Positions 32,010-46,224 are shown, counted from the stretch's first letter. The stretch is 64,000 bases of DNA from Portulaca oleracea (GCA_029582165.1 CM055888.1:13522001-13586000); one strand, 5' to 3'. A program made the numbers and translations. The notes: a model not told the origin generated them from the sequence alone.

Positions 32010-33301
32010 ATGGTTAGAACTAAGAATCCTAGCTTCTCCGGAGCACCGGGTGATAACAATGAATGAAGCCGGAAGCGCTTACTGGCAGAGAAGGGAAAGC
32101 AAAAGGCCACACCCTCAAAGGACTCTGATAACCCAAACCCCTTTAACTTTGAAAGGGAATCCAAGAAAAGGTATGAATCTCTTTCCCAAAGAGCCATCGT
32201 CCCTACTAAATACGTGCATGAACCTTTCCTGCGTAGTTGTGGTATGTTGGATGATGTTGATTGGATGTTAGGCTGTTGTCACATGACCAACATAGCTAAG
32301 TTAGGAGAACCGACCTATAGGGGGATCACCCTTGAGTTTCTATCGACCCTAGTTGTGAACCTTCAGGGAAGGGATGGGGTTATTCGTTTCCGACTTTTGG
32401 GGGTAGAGAGGACCATGACCGTGTCCGAGTTTTCCCGTGCCTTTGGCCTTCCTGAACGAATATGCGGGAGTTCATTCCTTATACCCGTAGATTGGGATGG
32501 TAAGGGCTTCTTTTTCAGAATCTTAGGTTTCGATGATTGGGACCCTAGCAACACCCCTGCGACCAATATTAGAAATCTCGTGATGAGGTATGTCTACCGC
32601 ATACTCTCATGCGGCATTTTCGGGAGGCCCGGTAGCTCAAACAAAGCTACCCGGGCTGATTGCTATATGTTATACTCCATGTTGGATGCCGATGCTCGTG
32701 CCGACCCGCAGCTATGTTAGCCCACCATCTTTCTAGCGTCGCCACCTCAACCAACAAGGGCATTGCCATAGGGGGCTATATTACTCACCTTGTACGCCAG
32801 TTTGGCTTTAGGCCACCTAGGAATCCAACTGACCTAGTCCAGGGTAGCTTATTCTTGGATGGGGACCAGTGCAATTACTTTTGCTTGTGCAAGTTTGATA
32901 AGGACTCGCGTTGCCTTTGGATCTATCCCAACAACGCTAGATTCCTTGTGCCTAACCCCCACACCTCACCCCAAGTCACTGAGAACTTGATGTGGATGCC
33001 TCCTTTCCCTGAGTTTGACCCTGAACCTGAAATTCACCTTGACCCTCAACCCGAACAACCCCAATTAGACTATGAGGCGCGCTTTCGCGACCTCCAAACC
33101 TCCATTGACCGGACCGAACACCGAGTCAACGAGTTGAGAGATAGTTTTGTTGAGTATAGGGCTCTGACTGACCTTCATTTCGACCGCCTCGACGAGTCGA
33201 TCTCAAACCTTGCCGGCCTCATTCAGGCCATGTTCGATCGACCATCTCCACCACCAGGACCGAGCCATACTAGCCCTTCCCCACCGACTGAGGATCCTTG
33301 A
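32010..33301 (+). pseudogene. Athila second ORF (ORF2/env-position protein) of A
   Basis: This ORF sits between integrase and the 3' LTR, where Athila elements carry their extra gene. It begins MVRTKNPSFSG at 32010. It contains the block familiar from the plant Athila ORF family: RAIVPTKYVHEPFL, YRGITLEFLSTL, IRFRLLG, MTVSEFSRAFGLPE. Further on come GIFGRPGSSNK and IAIGGYITHLVRQFG. It ends with a Pro-rich tail after a stretch of coiled-coil character (EHRVNELRDSF) and stops at TGA 33299-33301. A TGA at 32064-32066 and a frameshift at about 32708 break it. I see no signal peptide or convincing membrane segment, so an envelope function is not supported by sequence. Its biochemical role is unknown to me. 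Confidence 0.8.
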
Positions 33302-35291
33302 TCCTTTACTTGACCTTACCCTTCGTCGTTGTCTTCTGCATTGAGGACAATGCATCGTTTATGCATGGGGGGGTTGAATATTCTGTGAATATTTTTTTTA
33401 TTTCTCTGTTTTTAGTTTATTTTTCTAGTATTTTCGTTTTTCTTTTATTTGCTTATTCATAGTTTAGCATTTCTTGTTAGTTTTTAGCTTGTTTGTTTTC
33501 TTTTATTTGAGTTCTAGTGTGTTTTTCTTTTGTTTTCTCGTTTTCTTAAACTTTTCTTTCTAAGTTTTTCTTTCAAAATTGCATCCGACTAGATTGCATT
33601 AGTTAGAGCATGTAATTTTTCCTTTATTTCTTTTCTTAGTTTGTTTCTTTTTCTTTCTCTTGCATTCACTTTACTCAAAAGACCAAAAAAATTAGAAAAG
33701 ACAAAAAACCAAAAAAATATAGGATAGGACTAGGATTAAAACCGGAAACACCTTCGGTGATGATTTGTAAACCCTTCTTACTTTCAGTTTAACTTGCTTC
33801 GCTTAGAAAAGTCTGGATGAGTTCTAAAAGTTTTTGAAACCTTTTCCATCAACTCTTCTGATTTTGAGTCAAGTTATGAAAGCTGCATTTGACTGCTTTA
33901 ACTAGCTTAGAAAGTATAAATGTGCGTGCCGTAAATCTTTGGGTTAAGTTTAGTTGATTGAGCCCCATCCCGTGAGTCCACATTACCAAATTTACGAATT
34001 GATCACTTTTATCAATTTATGATTCCCTGAGTGACTCCACCATTAGTTGCATCTCTAGAACTTGTTTTGCATCTTGCTTGAGACTACATATTTGCATTGC
34101 ACGCTGTGACAAAGTGATTAAGGCATTCGTTTTTATTTTGTTAAACTACATAGCCAAATAGCCTACCCTACATTATATTTACCGTTCTTTTTGCCCCGCC
34201 TAGCCTTTGTTTACCCTTCTTTCATGATTGAACCCTGACAATACAAGCCTTGGCCTCTGATATCCAGTGTCCCTCTGCCTTGCTTGGTTGGATGAGAGTT
34301 TATCCTTTTTTGGAAGAAATAGTTGGTTTGGTGTATTTGTGAGCAAACTAAGAAGTATGGAGGAATTGTGCTTATTGTTTCGAATTGGGAAAATCTGAAA
34401 GTCCCGTATTTTAAATGATGGTGTTTGGTTATGTTATTCATATATTATATCAAGGTCGAAGTTATAATTTCATAGTTTTCTTCTCCCCGATCACTCACCA
34501 AAAAAAACAAAAAGGAGAAAAAGAGTTCCAAAAAGAAAAGGGTGATTAGGGAGATCAATTTAAAGTTCTGAAAACTTTGACTTGGTTTTATTCAGTTGAG
34601 ATGTTTGATATTGTTGAGGGAGAAAGGTGAAATTCCTTGCATACATAAAGCAAGAAGGAGAGTTTAGAGTGTTTTATTCATTGAAAATCAATCCAAGCAT
34701 GGCTCTTAACTCCTCATTCCCAAATTTTACCGCTCCTTACCCTTAACCTAAGCCCCGTTACAACCCGAAAAAGTCCTTTTGATTGTCACTTGTGCATTGC
34801 ATTCTAGTAGTGGAGAGCGAGGTTCTTACCAAGCTTATGGTAGTTTGTTTCTATTGGTTTAAGTATGAGAAAAACCCACATACATATTCATAATTGAGTG
34901 ATTGAGTGTTTATTTCTTTCTATGTGAGGTTTGCTCTTTTTGACTGACTTACATCCATAACCAACCGCGCACATTTGCATTATTCTTAAGTCTGTTGGCG
35001 GTTTATGCTTATTAAGTACTTGTTCTCTCCATTTGGTTTCGAAAATTTCTTCCTATTTACTTCGAACTGAGTTTTGATCTTGTCCAGACTAATCTTTGTG
35101 CTTGCTTGTTGAATTGATGTGCTAGAATGGTTAGCCCGAGGGGGTGTTAAGATTTTATTTTTGTATACCTATCGAAAACTCTTTCCACCACCTTTTCTTC
35201 TTAGTTTCTGTTTCTCCTGTTTGAGCCCTAATCCTCCTATTTTTAATTTTTACTTTCTTGAGGACATGCAAGAGCTAAGCATGGGGGGATT
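33302..35291 (+). other. 3' untranslated region of A
   Basis: AT-rich and without a gene. It contains a second PPT-like string (cattgaggacaatgcat then atgcatggggggg, about 33338-33372). Parts near 33960-34100 resemble the corresponding region of B (54650-54860). The ORF at 35119-35433 runs into the LTR and is incidental. Confidence 0.7.
35276..35291 (+). promoter_or_regulatory. Polypurine tract of A
   Basis: taagcatggggggatt precedes LTR start TGATAATTCG at 35292. The preceding cttgaggacatgcaagagc is typical for Athila. Confidence 0.75.
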
Positions 35292-36696
35292 TGATAATTC
35301 GTTTTTATATAGAGTTTTTAAGGCTCAAAACATATCAGTTTCCTGCTTTTTGTATCCGATATCTTGTATTTTTATGTCAATTTCCGTGATTTATACACTT
35401 GTTCTCGAGTTTGGTATGTTTTATAGGAATTGATGAAATTATATCAAAAAGCATGAAGAATTGGAGGAAAAATAGCAAAAATCAAAGAAAATAAAAAAAG
35501 AGTTGAAGAAGAAGAAAAGAAAGAGAAGAAAGAATGGCCAATCACACGACCCAAGCCCAGATCAAGGCGGAAGGAGGAGACGCAGCCTGCGTTTTATAAA
35601 CGCAGCCCGCGTCTCGTCCAGAAAGTTCACAAAACGGAAGAAGAGAAAACGCGAGTAGCGTTTTTGGGGCGCAGCCGGCGATTTTTCGCGGAAGACTAAC
35701 AATTTGGGCAAAACGCAACCCGCGTTTTATGCCCTAATCCAGGCGTATAAAAGTGGTTCTTCTGCGCCGTTTAGAGAGGACTTTGGACGGGGATTTTGAC
35801 GAGACTTTTCAGAGAATTTTGAGGAGAATTTTAGAGTAGATTTTAGATACTTTTTCTAGGATTAATTCCAAAACATTGTTGTTAGATTAGATTGTTACTT
35901 GTGATCGAAGAACACGAATGAGATTGATTCGGGTGACACGAAGAGATCGATTTCGCCAATTCGAACATGGTTATCTCTATTTTTTTCTTTTATGTTTTCT
36001 TGTTCTTATTTAAATTTCACAATGTTTATTTCTAATATCATGAGTAGCTAATTTCTTTAGTTTGGGGGATAAACTCAATGTCCTTTGATTGAATTTGAAT
36101 ACAGTTTCGGTGTTAGGTTATCTTTTTATTCGTTTTATCTACGTGCGATGTTTGTCATGGTAATTAGACAATAGAACGACAATTTGAGTCTTTACCTAGT
36201 CGTAGATTCTTGACAACAGAACGACAGTTTTAGTCTTGAATTGGATTGCGTAGATTAAATAGGTTTAGAAAATAGTTAGACCTAATGATTCTTGCCTAGG
36301 GTCAATTTATAATCAGTTTTTATCTTTAATTTGACTAAATAGTTAGAAATAATATTTAGTTAAATTACTGTAACTCACCTAGGATCGAAAGATCGAAGTG
36401 ATAAGACCTAGAAAGATTATAGACCCCGAATTATCTTTTTACCTGCATCGGAATTGTAGACGATTCGATTGATTGACTAGAGTGGACTCCCCTGAACGCT
36501 TTTTAGTATCTGGTTAAACCCTAAAAATTTCAGTTTTCCTAGTTTAGTTTAGAAAACCTTACAACACTCTTTGGATCGACCTAGCATTCTTTGTAGTAAA
36601 CTAGTTAAGTGCGTGGTTGAACGCAAATCTCTGAGAGAGAACGATATTTTATTACCACACAGACCCGTACACTTTCGATACACAGACACCTATATG
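35292..36696 (+). mobile_element. 3' LTR of A (3'-truncated)
   Basis: It matches the 5' LTR through cagacacctatatg and then passes directly into S sequence tggatgg. The terminal 14-16 bp present in the 5' LTR (gttttaggtctgtca) and the TSD are missing. TATA box at 35745-35753. Confidence 0.92.
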
Positions 36697-39643
<2,947 letters not shown>

Positions 39644-39648
39644 GTACA

Positions 39649-40507
39649 TGATGTATAATGGGATCACAAGATCTCATTACACAAAAGGGTTTAGGATCTT
39701 TAAGAGCGAAGATGAAAATCTCCCTTCTCAAAGTTCTTAAGAATCGAAAATGGGATGGAAATGAATAGGAAAGATAGAAAGAACTATGAAAGATGATTAC
39801 CAAATGAATGATTGATGATGAACGAATGAATGGATGGATGAACGCTTTCAATGGAACGATTGATAATGGCGTTTGAAGACTCCCACGAGGATAAAGGCAC
39901 ACCACCTCAAGGAACTCTTCAATTCTACCTTTCACCACCAAGGGATGCCAACCCAAGGCTAGAAGTAGAGATACTCGAAATTCTCCCTCAAGAGAAACTT
40001 CAAAAACTAGCACAAAAGCTAGAGACAAAACAACACCATGTGTGTTTGATTTGTATTTCATATATTGGATGAATGATTACAAGGGCCTCCCAAGGGGTTT
40101 ATTTATAGTAGAAGAGGACCCCCTAGGCGTGCCTATTTCAAGAATACAAGGGATTCCTAGCTTACATCATCTAATACAAGTATGACATCATAAAGAATCA
40201 AAATGAACTAAGCTAGATTAAAACTTGAATAACTTGCTCGTTTCTTCTCCAAATTCCAAGATTCAAAAACCATTGGAAAGCTCTTTGAATGGTCTATCTT
40301 TGATTCTAGGATGACTTTCTCAAAAGCTTTATGGTTCTTGAGATATAGAGCAAATTACCGAGCTGCCCTTGTTGAAGTCATTCGTTTGTGTAAGAGACAT
40401 GAGTGAATGGTGCTCCTTTTCCATGTAATCAATTATTTGGCTCCTTTGGTGTGTATTTGATGTCTCCCTTGATGACCTTGATGTATATGGCTATCAAATA
40501 TACATCA
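39649..40507 (-). mobile_element. 3' LTR of C
   Basis: 859 bp, with ends TGATGTATAAT and atacatca on the plus strand. The TATA motif ctataaata lies on the minus strand at about 40099-40107. The 157-residue reverse ORF at 39588-40061 is an LTR artefact, also seen in the other LTR. Confidence 0.93.
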
Positions 40508-40524
40508 TACTCCCCCGGTTGAAA
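40508..40524 (-). promoter_or_regulatory. Polypurine tract of C
   Basis: The minus strand reads tttcaaccgggggagta just before the 3' LTR start TGATGTATATTTG. Confidence 0.8.
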
Positions 40525-40564
40525 AAGTTTGTCATCAAACTTAGACAAAACTTCTTCTAAACCG

Positions 40565-43240
40565 TTACATAGCACTTCTTCTAAACTCATCCTTCTTCTT
40601 ATAAGAGATCTTTCCAAAAGTATTGTTCACATCAACTTGCTTCTTCCTCTTGCATTCCTTGAAGAGATTACAAACTCTGTTTTTAAATGCTTTGAAATCA
40701 TCATAGAACCCTTTGATGAACTTCCACTTTCTTCCAAGTTTTCTCATGAATAATCCAATGACATCATGGTGCTTCAAATCTCGTTTATTCATGGAGAATG
40801 TAGAAATCTCATATATCTTCTCAACTTCAAAGTATAGATTCTCAAGCTTGTAACTCATGACAATAGTAATATGGTGTTCCATCTTTGAAGAATGACCTTC
40901 AACGATCATAATATCATCTTGACTTCCTTGAATCCATGGCACTTCAACCATAGAATTCAAGCTTTCATCTCCATATGGTATAGAAGGATTGCAAATGTCA
41001 CAATATTGCAGCTTATACTCAATATCAACGATCATGCTAGGCCAGAAATAATACTTCTTCATCTTGAAATACGTATTGAGAAGACCCAAATGATCAAAAG
41101 AACTTCCATGTACTTCCATGATCAAGATTTCATGAATTCCACTCCTTGGAATACACACTTGATTCCCTTTGAAAAGAAATCCATGATCAATATAAAAGGA
41201 TTGTTGAGGATGCTTCTCACATACCTTGTATACTTCTTTAAAATCATCATCATCTTTATACAACTCCTTGGTATATTCAAGCCTAAGTACTCTTGAATCA
41301 AATATGTATCTCCTCGTTAGAAAACTTCCTTTAGTCAAAGGACTTGCTTCCTCCAAGTGACTTGATTTTGATGTACGAATCAAGTACTTCATCTCAAAGC
41401 ATAATGATGGCTTGATCTCCTTATCATATGAAGCATACTCCAATACTTTGTAAGAATCATAAAGCTTAAGCATGAATCCTCCAAGATAATAATCCTTTTG
41501 CTCAAATATCCTCATGATAGCAACAAGTATGAATGTTAAGCCATAAGCATGTAGCTTCTTCTTTTCTCCACTTGGTATTTCACCAAAATAATCCATGGGA
41601 CAACTTCCTTGAGATAGGACTTCACCTTTCTCAACTCCATTTGTAATGAACAAATATGATGCAAGAATAGGGAATAAAAGAATATGATGATCTTTAGCAT
41701 CCTTTAAGAGACATAGTACCTCAAGTATAGATGCAAGTATGGACCCTTCTTGAATAATTCCTTTATTCCTTTTGTCCACTTGAATTACTCCATTTGATGA
41801 GATATGTTGAGATAGCATATCCTTGGACGAGAGGTAAGGACATTTCTCCAAGTACTTCTCCAATTCTCCATGTGGCTTCTTATGCTTCGCTAAGGCTAAC
41901 TCCAAAGGATTTACATACTCCTTTCTACTTCTACTACATACAAAAATGTTATCAAAGTATACAAATACATTCTCTTTACATTGCAATGGTACATACTCTT
42001 TCAAAATATGTTGTATACTATGAAATCCAAGGACGTTGATGTAGTTATCCATGAATTGTGCTTGATCCTTTGCATAGACCATTCGGTGATGAATCATAGG
42101 ATTTGGTGGCAGCCTTTGATGCATGATAATACTCATGGAAGAGAAACATTTCCAAAGAGATGAGAGAGAGTGGTCACTTGTCGACGGTGCTTGTCTTTCA
42201 TCCAAATATTCACAAATGAGAACAAGTGATGGCATAGGATCTTGATCCTTTATAGGCCCACGGTTTCCAACCTCCATTGGTGTAAGAATGAGACTCCTTG
42301 GTTCTTCAAATTCATGATACTTATTCTCCATAAGTGCCATAAGAGTACTTTGATCCTCCTTGAGCCGTGAGACACAAGGTGGTAATAAGGATGCCTCTTG
42401 GAGCATGATACTCCTATCATACAACTTTGATTCTTCCAACAAAGTATAACAATAATCCATAGAAGTAATATTACAATATAATGAATCTTTGCAAATCTTG
42501 TAAAAAGCAAGACTTACTAAACTTCTTGGATCCATATGAAGATCGTTGCCATAGTGTGAATATCTCTTCATTTGCAATTCTTGGACATTTGTTGTAGCGA
42601 GGCTATTATCTTGGTCAAGATCAATGTCAACGTCAATGATGGCACAACTTTCTGCTTCTCGGATCAATGAACACATTTCATCACGTAGCTCTTCTCCATT
42701 CAATTCTTCTACTTCCTCTACTTCAAGATCCTCCTCTATGTGTACCTCATTTACTTCGTTAGCCATGCTACTACATACTTCTTGAACTTGCTCATTTTCG
42801 ACAAAAACATCACATTCGGCAAATTTAACTTCTTTATTCACGCCTTTCTCCTCATACAATGGGTTGTCATATACTCGAAACTCATCATTATTCTCCTCAT
42901 ACAATGGATTGTCATACACTTTAAACTCATCTTTAGGCACGCCACATACTACATTAGCTTCCTCATTCGTGCCAAGGTTATCACATACTTCATGAACATC
43001 CTCATACATGTCAAATACATCAAATGATTCACTTTCAAATTCTGGTTGCTCATAGGATGACGTTTGACATACACTTTCAACATGATCGAAACTTTGGCAA
43101 GATAGACTTGTACTTTGGTCAATGATTTCCTCGTCTTGGACAATAGGAATGGGGAGGTTTAGGGGCTGTTTTGTGGAGCTTTGGATAGTAGGTGTGGGGA
43201 GGTTTAGGGGCTGTTTTGTGGAGTGATGGGCAATAGGTTG
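40565..43240 (-). CDS. Catalytically dead pol-derived reading frame of C
   Basis: Open frame in phase with the gag part; the longest ATG-started stretch is 814 residues (43009-40565). Residue numbers refer to that stretch. The N-terminal third is acidic, with a repeated VYDNPLYEE (31-39, 46-54). An RT relic has VYFDNIFVCSR (350-360) where live enzymes have VYxDDILVYS. An RNase H relic follows: VLSQGSCPMDYFGEIPSG (464-481). The integrase part keeps a full zinc-binding signature, H634-X5-H640-X29-C670-X2-C673, with FLFKGNQVCIP before it and YFWPSM inside. A core relic DDIMIVEGHSSKMEHHI (about 698) and NKRDLKHHDV lacks the first catalytic Asp, and the second (SDRD in live enzymes) reads NKRD. 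No RT or RNase H active site remains, yet the frame has no stop over about 890 codons. Product function unknown. Confidence 0.8.
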   Translation of the reverse strand, partial: QPIAHHSTKQPLNLPTPTIQSSTKQPLNLPIPIVQDEEIIDQSTSLSCQSFDHVESVCQTSSYEQPEFESESFDVFDMYEDVHEVCDNLGTNEEANVVCGVPKDEFKVYDNPLYEENNDEFRVYDNPLYEEKGVNKEVKFAECDVFVENEQVQEVCSSMANEVNEVHIEEDLEVEEVEELNGEELRDEMCSLIREAESCAIIDVDIDLDQDNSLATTNVQELQMKRYSHYGNDLHMDPRSLVSLAFYKICKDSLYCNITSMDYCYTLLEESKLYDRSIMLQEASLLPPCVSRLKEDQSTLMALMENKYHEFEEPRSLILTPMEVGNRGPIKDQDPMPSLVLICEYLDERQAPSTSDHSLSSLWKCFSSMSIIMHQRLPPNPMIHHRMVYAKDQAQFMDNYINVLGFHSIQHILKEYVPLQCKENVFVYFDNIFVCSRSRKEYVNPLELALAKHKKPHGELEKYLEKCPYLSSKDMLSQHISSNGVIQVDKRNKGIIQEGSILASILEVLCLLKDAKDHHILLFPILASYLFITNGVEKGEVLSQGSCPMDYFGEIPSGEKKKLHAYGLTFILVAIMRIFEQKDYYLGGFMLKLYDSYKVLEYASYDKEIKPSLCFEMKYLIRTSKSSHLEEASPLTKGSFLTRRYIFDSRVLRLEYTKELYKDDDDFKEVYKVCEKHPQQSFYIDHGFLFKGNQVCIPRSGIHEILIMEVHGSSFDHLGLLNTYFKMKKYYFWPSMIVDIEYKLQYCDICNPSIPYGDESLNSMVEVPWIQGSQDDIMIVEGHSSKMEHHITIVMSYKLENLYFEVEKIYEISTFSMNKRDLKHHDVIGLFMRKLGRKWKFIKGFYDDFKAFKNRVCNLFKECKRKKQVDVNNTFGKISYKKKDEFRRSAM

Positions 43241-43858
43241 TTAGGGTTGTTTTGGAGGCGTTTGGACGAGAGGTTTGGGATGAGTTTGTGGCTTAGTTTC
43301 AAGGTCCTTGGCGTGGGATTGTTGGGATGGTTTGTGAGGTCTTTGTTGAATATGGGTTCTATCCCAAAGTTCTTTACTCTTTACTTGTATTTCAACATCA
43401 AGGGCTAAAGAACTTAACTCCTCCAAGTTTGTGTAAGATTGATATACAACAACACGCCGAATGTAATCATTAAGACCAAGAGAGTAACATACCAAAACTC
43501 GTTGATCATTCTCCTTAAGAGCATATTTCCATAGTTGCCGCCTGAATTCTATTGTATATTCAACCACGTCCTTGCTCCCTTGCTCCATTCTTTCAAGTTT
43601 GTTGATGTAGTCTCCTTTGTAATTGAATGGCAAGAACTCTTCCTGAACTTTATTTCCATTCTTCTTGCTGGAACGTTTACTCCATTCATAAGGTGCTCCA
43701 TATTCAACCTCATAAGGATGTATCTCACGTGAATTTGCTCTTCTTGATCCCTTTTGAAGGATCCCAAGTTCTTCCATTTGTTTGGTGAGATCATCAAGTT
43801 GTCATTTCATTTGTTGCATATCACCTTGTGAATCCATTAGAGAACTCACACACGCCAT
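43241..43858 (-). pseudogene. gag: Shortened gag of C
   Basis: The frame starts at ATG 43858 (MACVSSLMDSQGDMQQMK), with a TGA at 43804-43802, then QLDDLTKQMEELG (a coiled-coil-like start). Next comes only the C-terminal half of a chromovirus-type capsid domain: EEFLPFNYKGDYINKLERM, EQGSKDVVEYTIEF, GLNDYIRRVVV, LEELSSLALDVEIQVK. The usual N-terminal half of the domain (the W-K-VE...FDxxxxxxxxKV region) is missing, and no zinc knuckle follows. TAA at 43243-43241 separates this part from the pol-derived frame, but the phase is unchanged. The two stops are the only interruptions in 1,098 codons. A STKQPLNLP repeat follows the TAA. Confidence 0.82.
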
Positions 43859-44114
43859 GTAATATCAATCTTTGATGAAGAAAGATTTGCAAGACTCTCG
43901 GTTTTGGGGTTTGGGGGGGGGGGTGAAGGACGAGAGGGATTTGTGTTTAGGTGGATTTTGTGTTTGATTTGGGAGATTCTTTGTGGGGTTTATGGGGTTC
44001 TTTTTGTGGTTCTTGGTGGACGTGAGATGGGGATGATGGGGGGGGGGGATGAATTTGTGAAGGAAAGATGGTGAAAAGATGGTAAAAGATAGATCAAGAA
44101 CTAAGAGAATCAAT
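43859..44114 (-). other. 5' leader of C
   Basis: Untranslated leader with two runs of 11 G on the plus strand (43913-43923, 44038-44048), i.e. C runs in the element RNA. The ORF at 43865-44134 is incidental. Confidence 0.7.
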
Positions 44115-44121
44115 CTCCTAA

Positions 44122-44133
44122 GCTCTGATACCA
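44122..44133 (-). promoter_or_regulatory. Primer binding site, initiator tRNA-Met (C)
   Basis: The minus strand reads TGGTATCAGAGC (then TTAGGAG), 4 nt inside the 5' LTR. It complements the 3' end of plant initiator tRNA-Met and is usual for chromoviruses. Confidence 0.92.
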
Positions 44134-44137
44134 ATTT

Positions 44138-44996
44138 TGATGTATAATGGGATCACAAGATCTCATTACACAAAAGGGTTTAGGATCTTTAAGAGCGATG
44201 ATGAAAATCTCCCTTCTCAAAGTTCTTAAGAATCGAAAATGGGATGGAAATGAATAGGAAAGATAGAAAGAACTATGAAAGATGATTACCAAATGAATGA
44301 TTGATGATGAACGAATGAATGGATGGATGAACGCTTTGAATGGAACGATTGATAATGGCGTTTGAAGACTCCCACGAGGATAAAGGCACACCACCTCAAG
44401 GAACTCTTCAATTCTACCTTTCACCACCAAGGGATGCCAACCCAAGGCTAGAAGTAGAGATACTCGAAATTCTCCCTCAAGAGAAACTTCAAAAACTAGC
44501 ACAAAAGCTAGAGAGAAAACAACATCATGTGTGTTTGATTTGTATTTCATATATTGGATGAATGATTACAAGGGCCTCCCAAGGGGTCTATTTATAGTAG
44601 AAGAGGACCCCCTAGGCGTGCCTATTTCAAGAATACAAGGGATTCATAGCTTACATCATCTAATACAAGTATGACATCATAAAGAATCAAAATGAACTAA
44701 ACTAGATTAAAACTTGAATAACTTGCTCGTTTCTTCTCCAAATTCCAAGATTCAAAAACCATTGGAAAGCTCTTTGAATGGTCTATCTTTGATTCTGGCA
44801 TGCCTTTCTCAAAAGCTTTATGGTTCTTGAGATATAGAGCAAATTACCGAGCTGCCCTTGTTGAAGCCATTCGTTTGTGTAAGAGACATGAGTGAATGGT
44901 GCTCCTTTTCCATGTAATCAAGTATTTGGCTCCTTTGGTGTGTATTTGATGTCTCCCTTGATGACCTTGATGTATATGGCTATCAAATATACATCA
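44138..44996 (-). mobile_element. 5' LTR of C
   Basis: 859 bp, near-identical to 39649-40507. TATA motif on the minus strand at about 44588-44596. It would drive transcription of the gag/pol-derived frame. Confidence 0.93.
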
Positions 44997-45001
44997 GTAC
45001 A

Positions 45002-45893
45002 CTTAGATTTATCCATCATCTTGTACCTGATTTTAGTATAAGCCAAAGAAATGGGTCGGGCACACACACTCACACACTCGTTTTTATGAACATTTTCTAG
45101 ATTAGTTTGTGAGCATTTTCATGAGTAGTTTATGAGCATTTTTTTATTTTAATTTTTCGATCACTTGGATTTTTTTTTTTACAAGTTACCATTGGTAAAT
45201 ACTCACTAATAGAGTCATTAATTGATTTGATAACTCACACAGATTGCTCATAAAAACTCCAAGTGTCCTCATAAAACTAAATTTGAAAACATTCATGTAA
45301 TAATCTAGAAAATGCTTATAAATTTGTCTGCAAAATTCTCATAAGAAAATTTGGCTTTGAAATAAATATTGACTGATTCCCGTTAGTCATGGATACAAAT
45401 ACATTGTACACTAGGAATCACCATCATATTTTAAAATAAATATTGATTGTTGCCCGCTAGCCATGCATACAGTCTAATTATAAGACAAATAATAGTACGT
45501 CTTGGGGGAAAAAAAATGACATGAGACAATGTGAGCCTCTTTTTTGTCATTTTGTATTAGAATAAACACCTTTCCTTTTTTAAAACAGAGTTTAAAAGAG
45601 TGATACTACTTCCAAATATAGTTTAGTAGATGACCATGCACTAAATTGGCACAAGGTGAGTATTTGTGATTGGAATGCAACTGATATCCAATTGGTAACA
45701 ATCCTTCTAAAGATCCAATAATTGAAATTGTCCCATCACGTGGATGCGAGTTTTTAAGAGCGACTCCTTCCACTCTATATTAACAATCATTTATTAAAAC
45801 TTGAAAAATGAAAAATAAAACCCAAAACAAATAATGATGGAGATGGGAAAAACTGTTCATGCTGGAATTGGAAAAGAATAAGGGAAAAGAAAA
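45002..45893. other. Non-coding unit segment, copy 2, with foldback 45080-45352
   Basis: It is collinear with 4514-5403 and includes the same long inverted repeat. No gene. Confidence 0.75.
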
Positions 45894-45977
45894 TGTCAGA
45901 AGTGGGATTTGAACCCACGCCCTCGTTAGAGGACCAGAACTTGAGTCTGGCGCCTTAGACCACTCGGCCATCTTGAC
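45894..45977 (-). tRNA. tRNA-Leu(CAA), copy 2
   Basis: An 84-nt type II tRNA gene with the same A box, B box, anticodon CAA, variable arm and adjacent TTTT terminator as the copy at 5404-5487. The D stem and anticodon stem have the standard C residues here. However, the acceptor stem reads GTCAAGA/TTCTGAC, so position 5 is an A-C mismatch (G in copy 1). Transcription signals look intact; the acceptor mismatch may lower stability. An apparent 63-residue ORF starting MAEWSKAPDSSSG on this strand is the tRNA sequence read as protein. Confidence 0.9.
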
Positions 45978-46224
45978 TTATTGATGTTATTATGATTTGA
46001 ATGTTGTCATATATAAAGAATATATTAATATTGTTAGTGTCTTCAAGAGCTAACTGAGCTAGTTCCTCGAATAACGTCTTTAAAAGAAATCATAAGATCC
46101 TACCATCCTGCTCATTCTGTGCTAATTTCATTTACAACAACAATTTCTTAGATAACATTGTAAATTTATGTTGAAATTCACTATTTTGAATTTTTTTTTA
46201 AAAGTAATCTATTTTGGCACATAC

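Larger units (their letters stand above)
23992..36696 (+). mobile_element. Athila-type Ty3/gypsy element A
   Basis: A 12.7-kb element inserted in solo LTR S. Order: 5' LTR (23992-25430), tRNA-Asp PBS, gag, protease, RT, RNase H, integrase, a second Athila ORF (32010-33301), PPT, 3' LTR (35292-36696). LTRs start TGATAAGTCG/TGATAATTCG; by eye they differ by a few percent. gag-pol has at least four in-frame stops and five frameshifts, so A is not autonomous. The expected TSD is absent: the left flank ends ggatgaa and the right flank starts tgtggatg, exactly the uninterrupted S sequence (1390-1404). The right TSD copy was therefore lost together with the last bases of the 3' LTR. Confidence 0.93.
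39649..44996 (-). mobile_element. Non-autonomous chromovirus-derived LTR element C
   Basis: A 5.35-kb element on the minus strand. TSD gtaca lies at 39644-39648 and 44997-45001; the empty site in copy 1 is at 4509-4513. Both LTRs are exactly 859 bp with about a dozen differences by eye, so insertion is fairly recent. Order on the minus strand: 5' LTR (44996-44138), PBS (44133-44122), gag-like part, pol-derived part, PPT (40524-40508), 3' LTR (40507-39649). The single reading frame (43858-40565) lacks functional catalytic sites, so C must have moved with proteins from a related element. Confidence 0.92.

Noticed and set aside
32010..33301. Calling ORF2 of A an envelope gene
   Set aside because: I see no signal peptide, fusion peptide or membrane anchor; only the position and the Athila family blocks are supported.
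45780..45971. 63-residue reverse ORF starting MAEWSKAPDSSSG
   Set aside because: It is the tRNA-Leu sequence read as protein, a well-known false ORF type.
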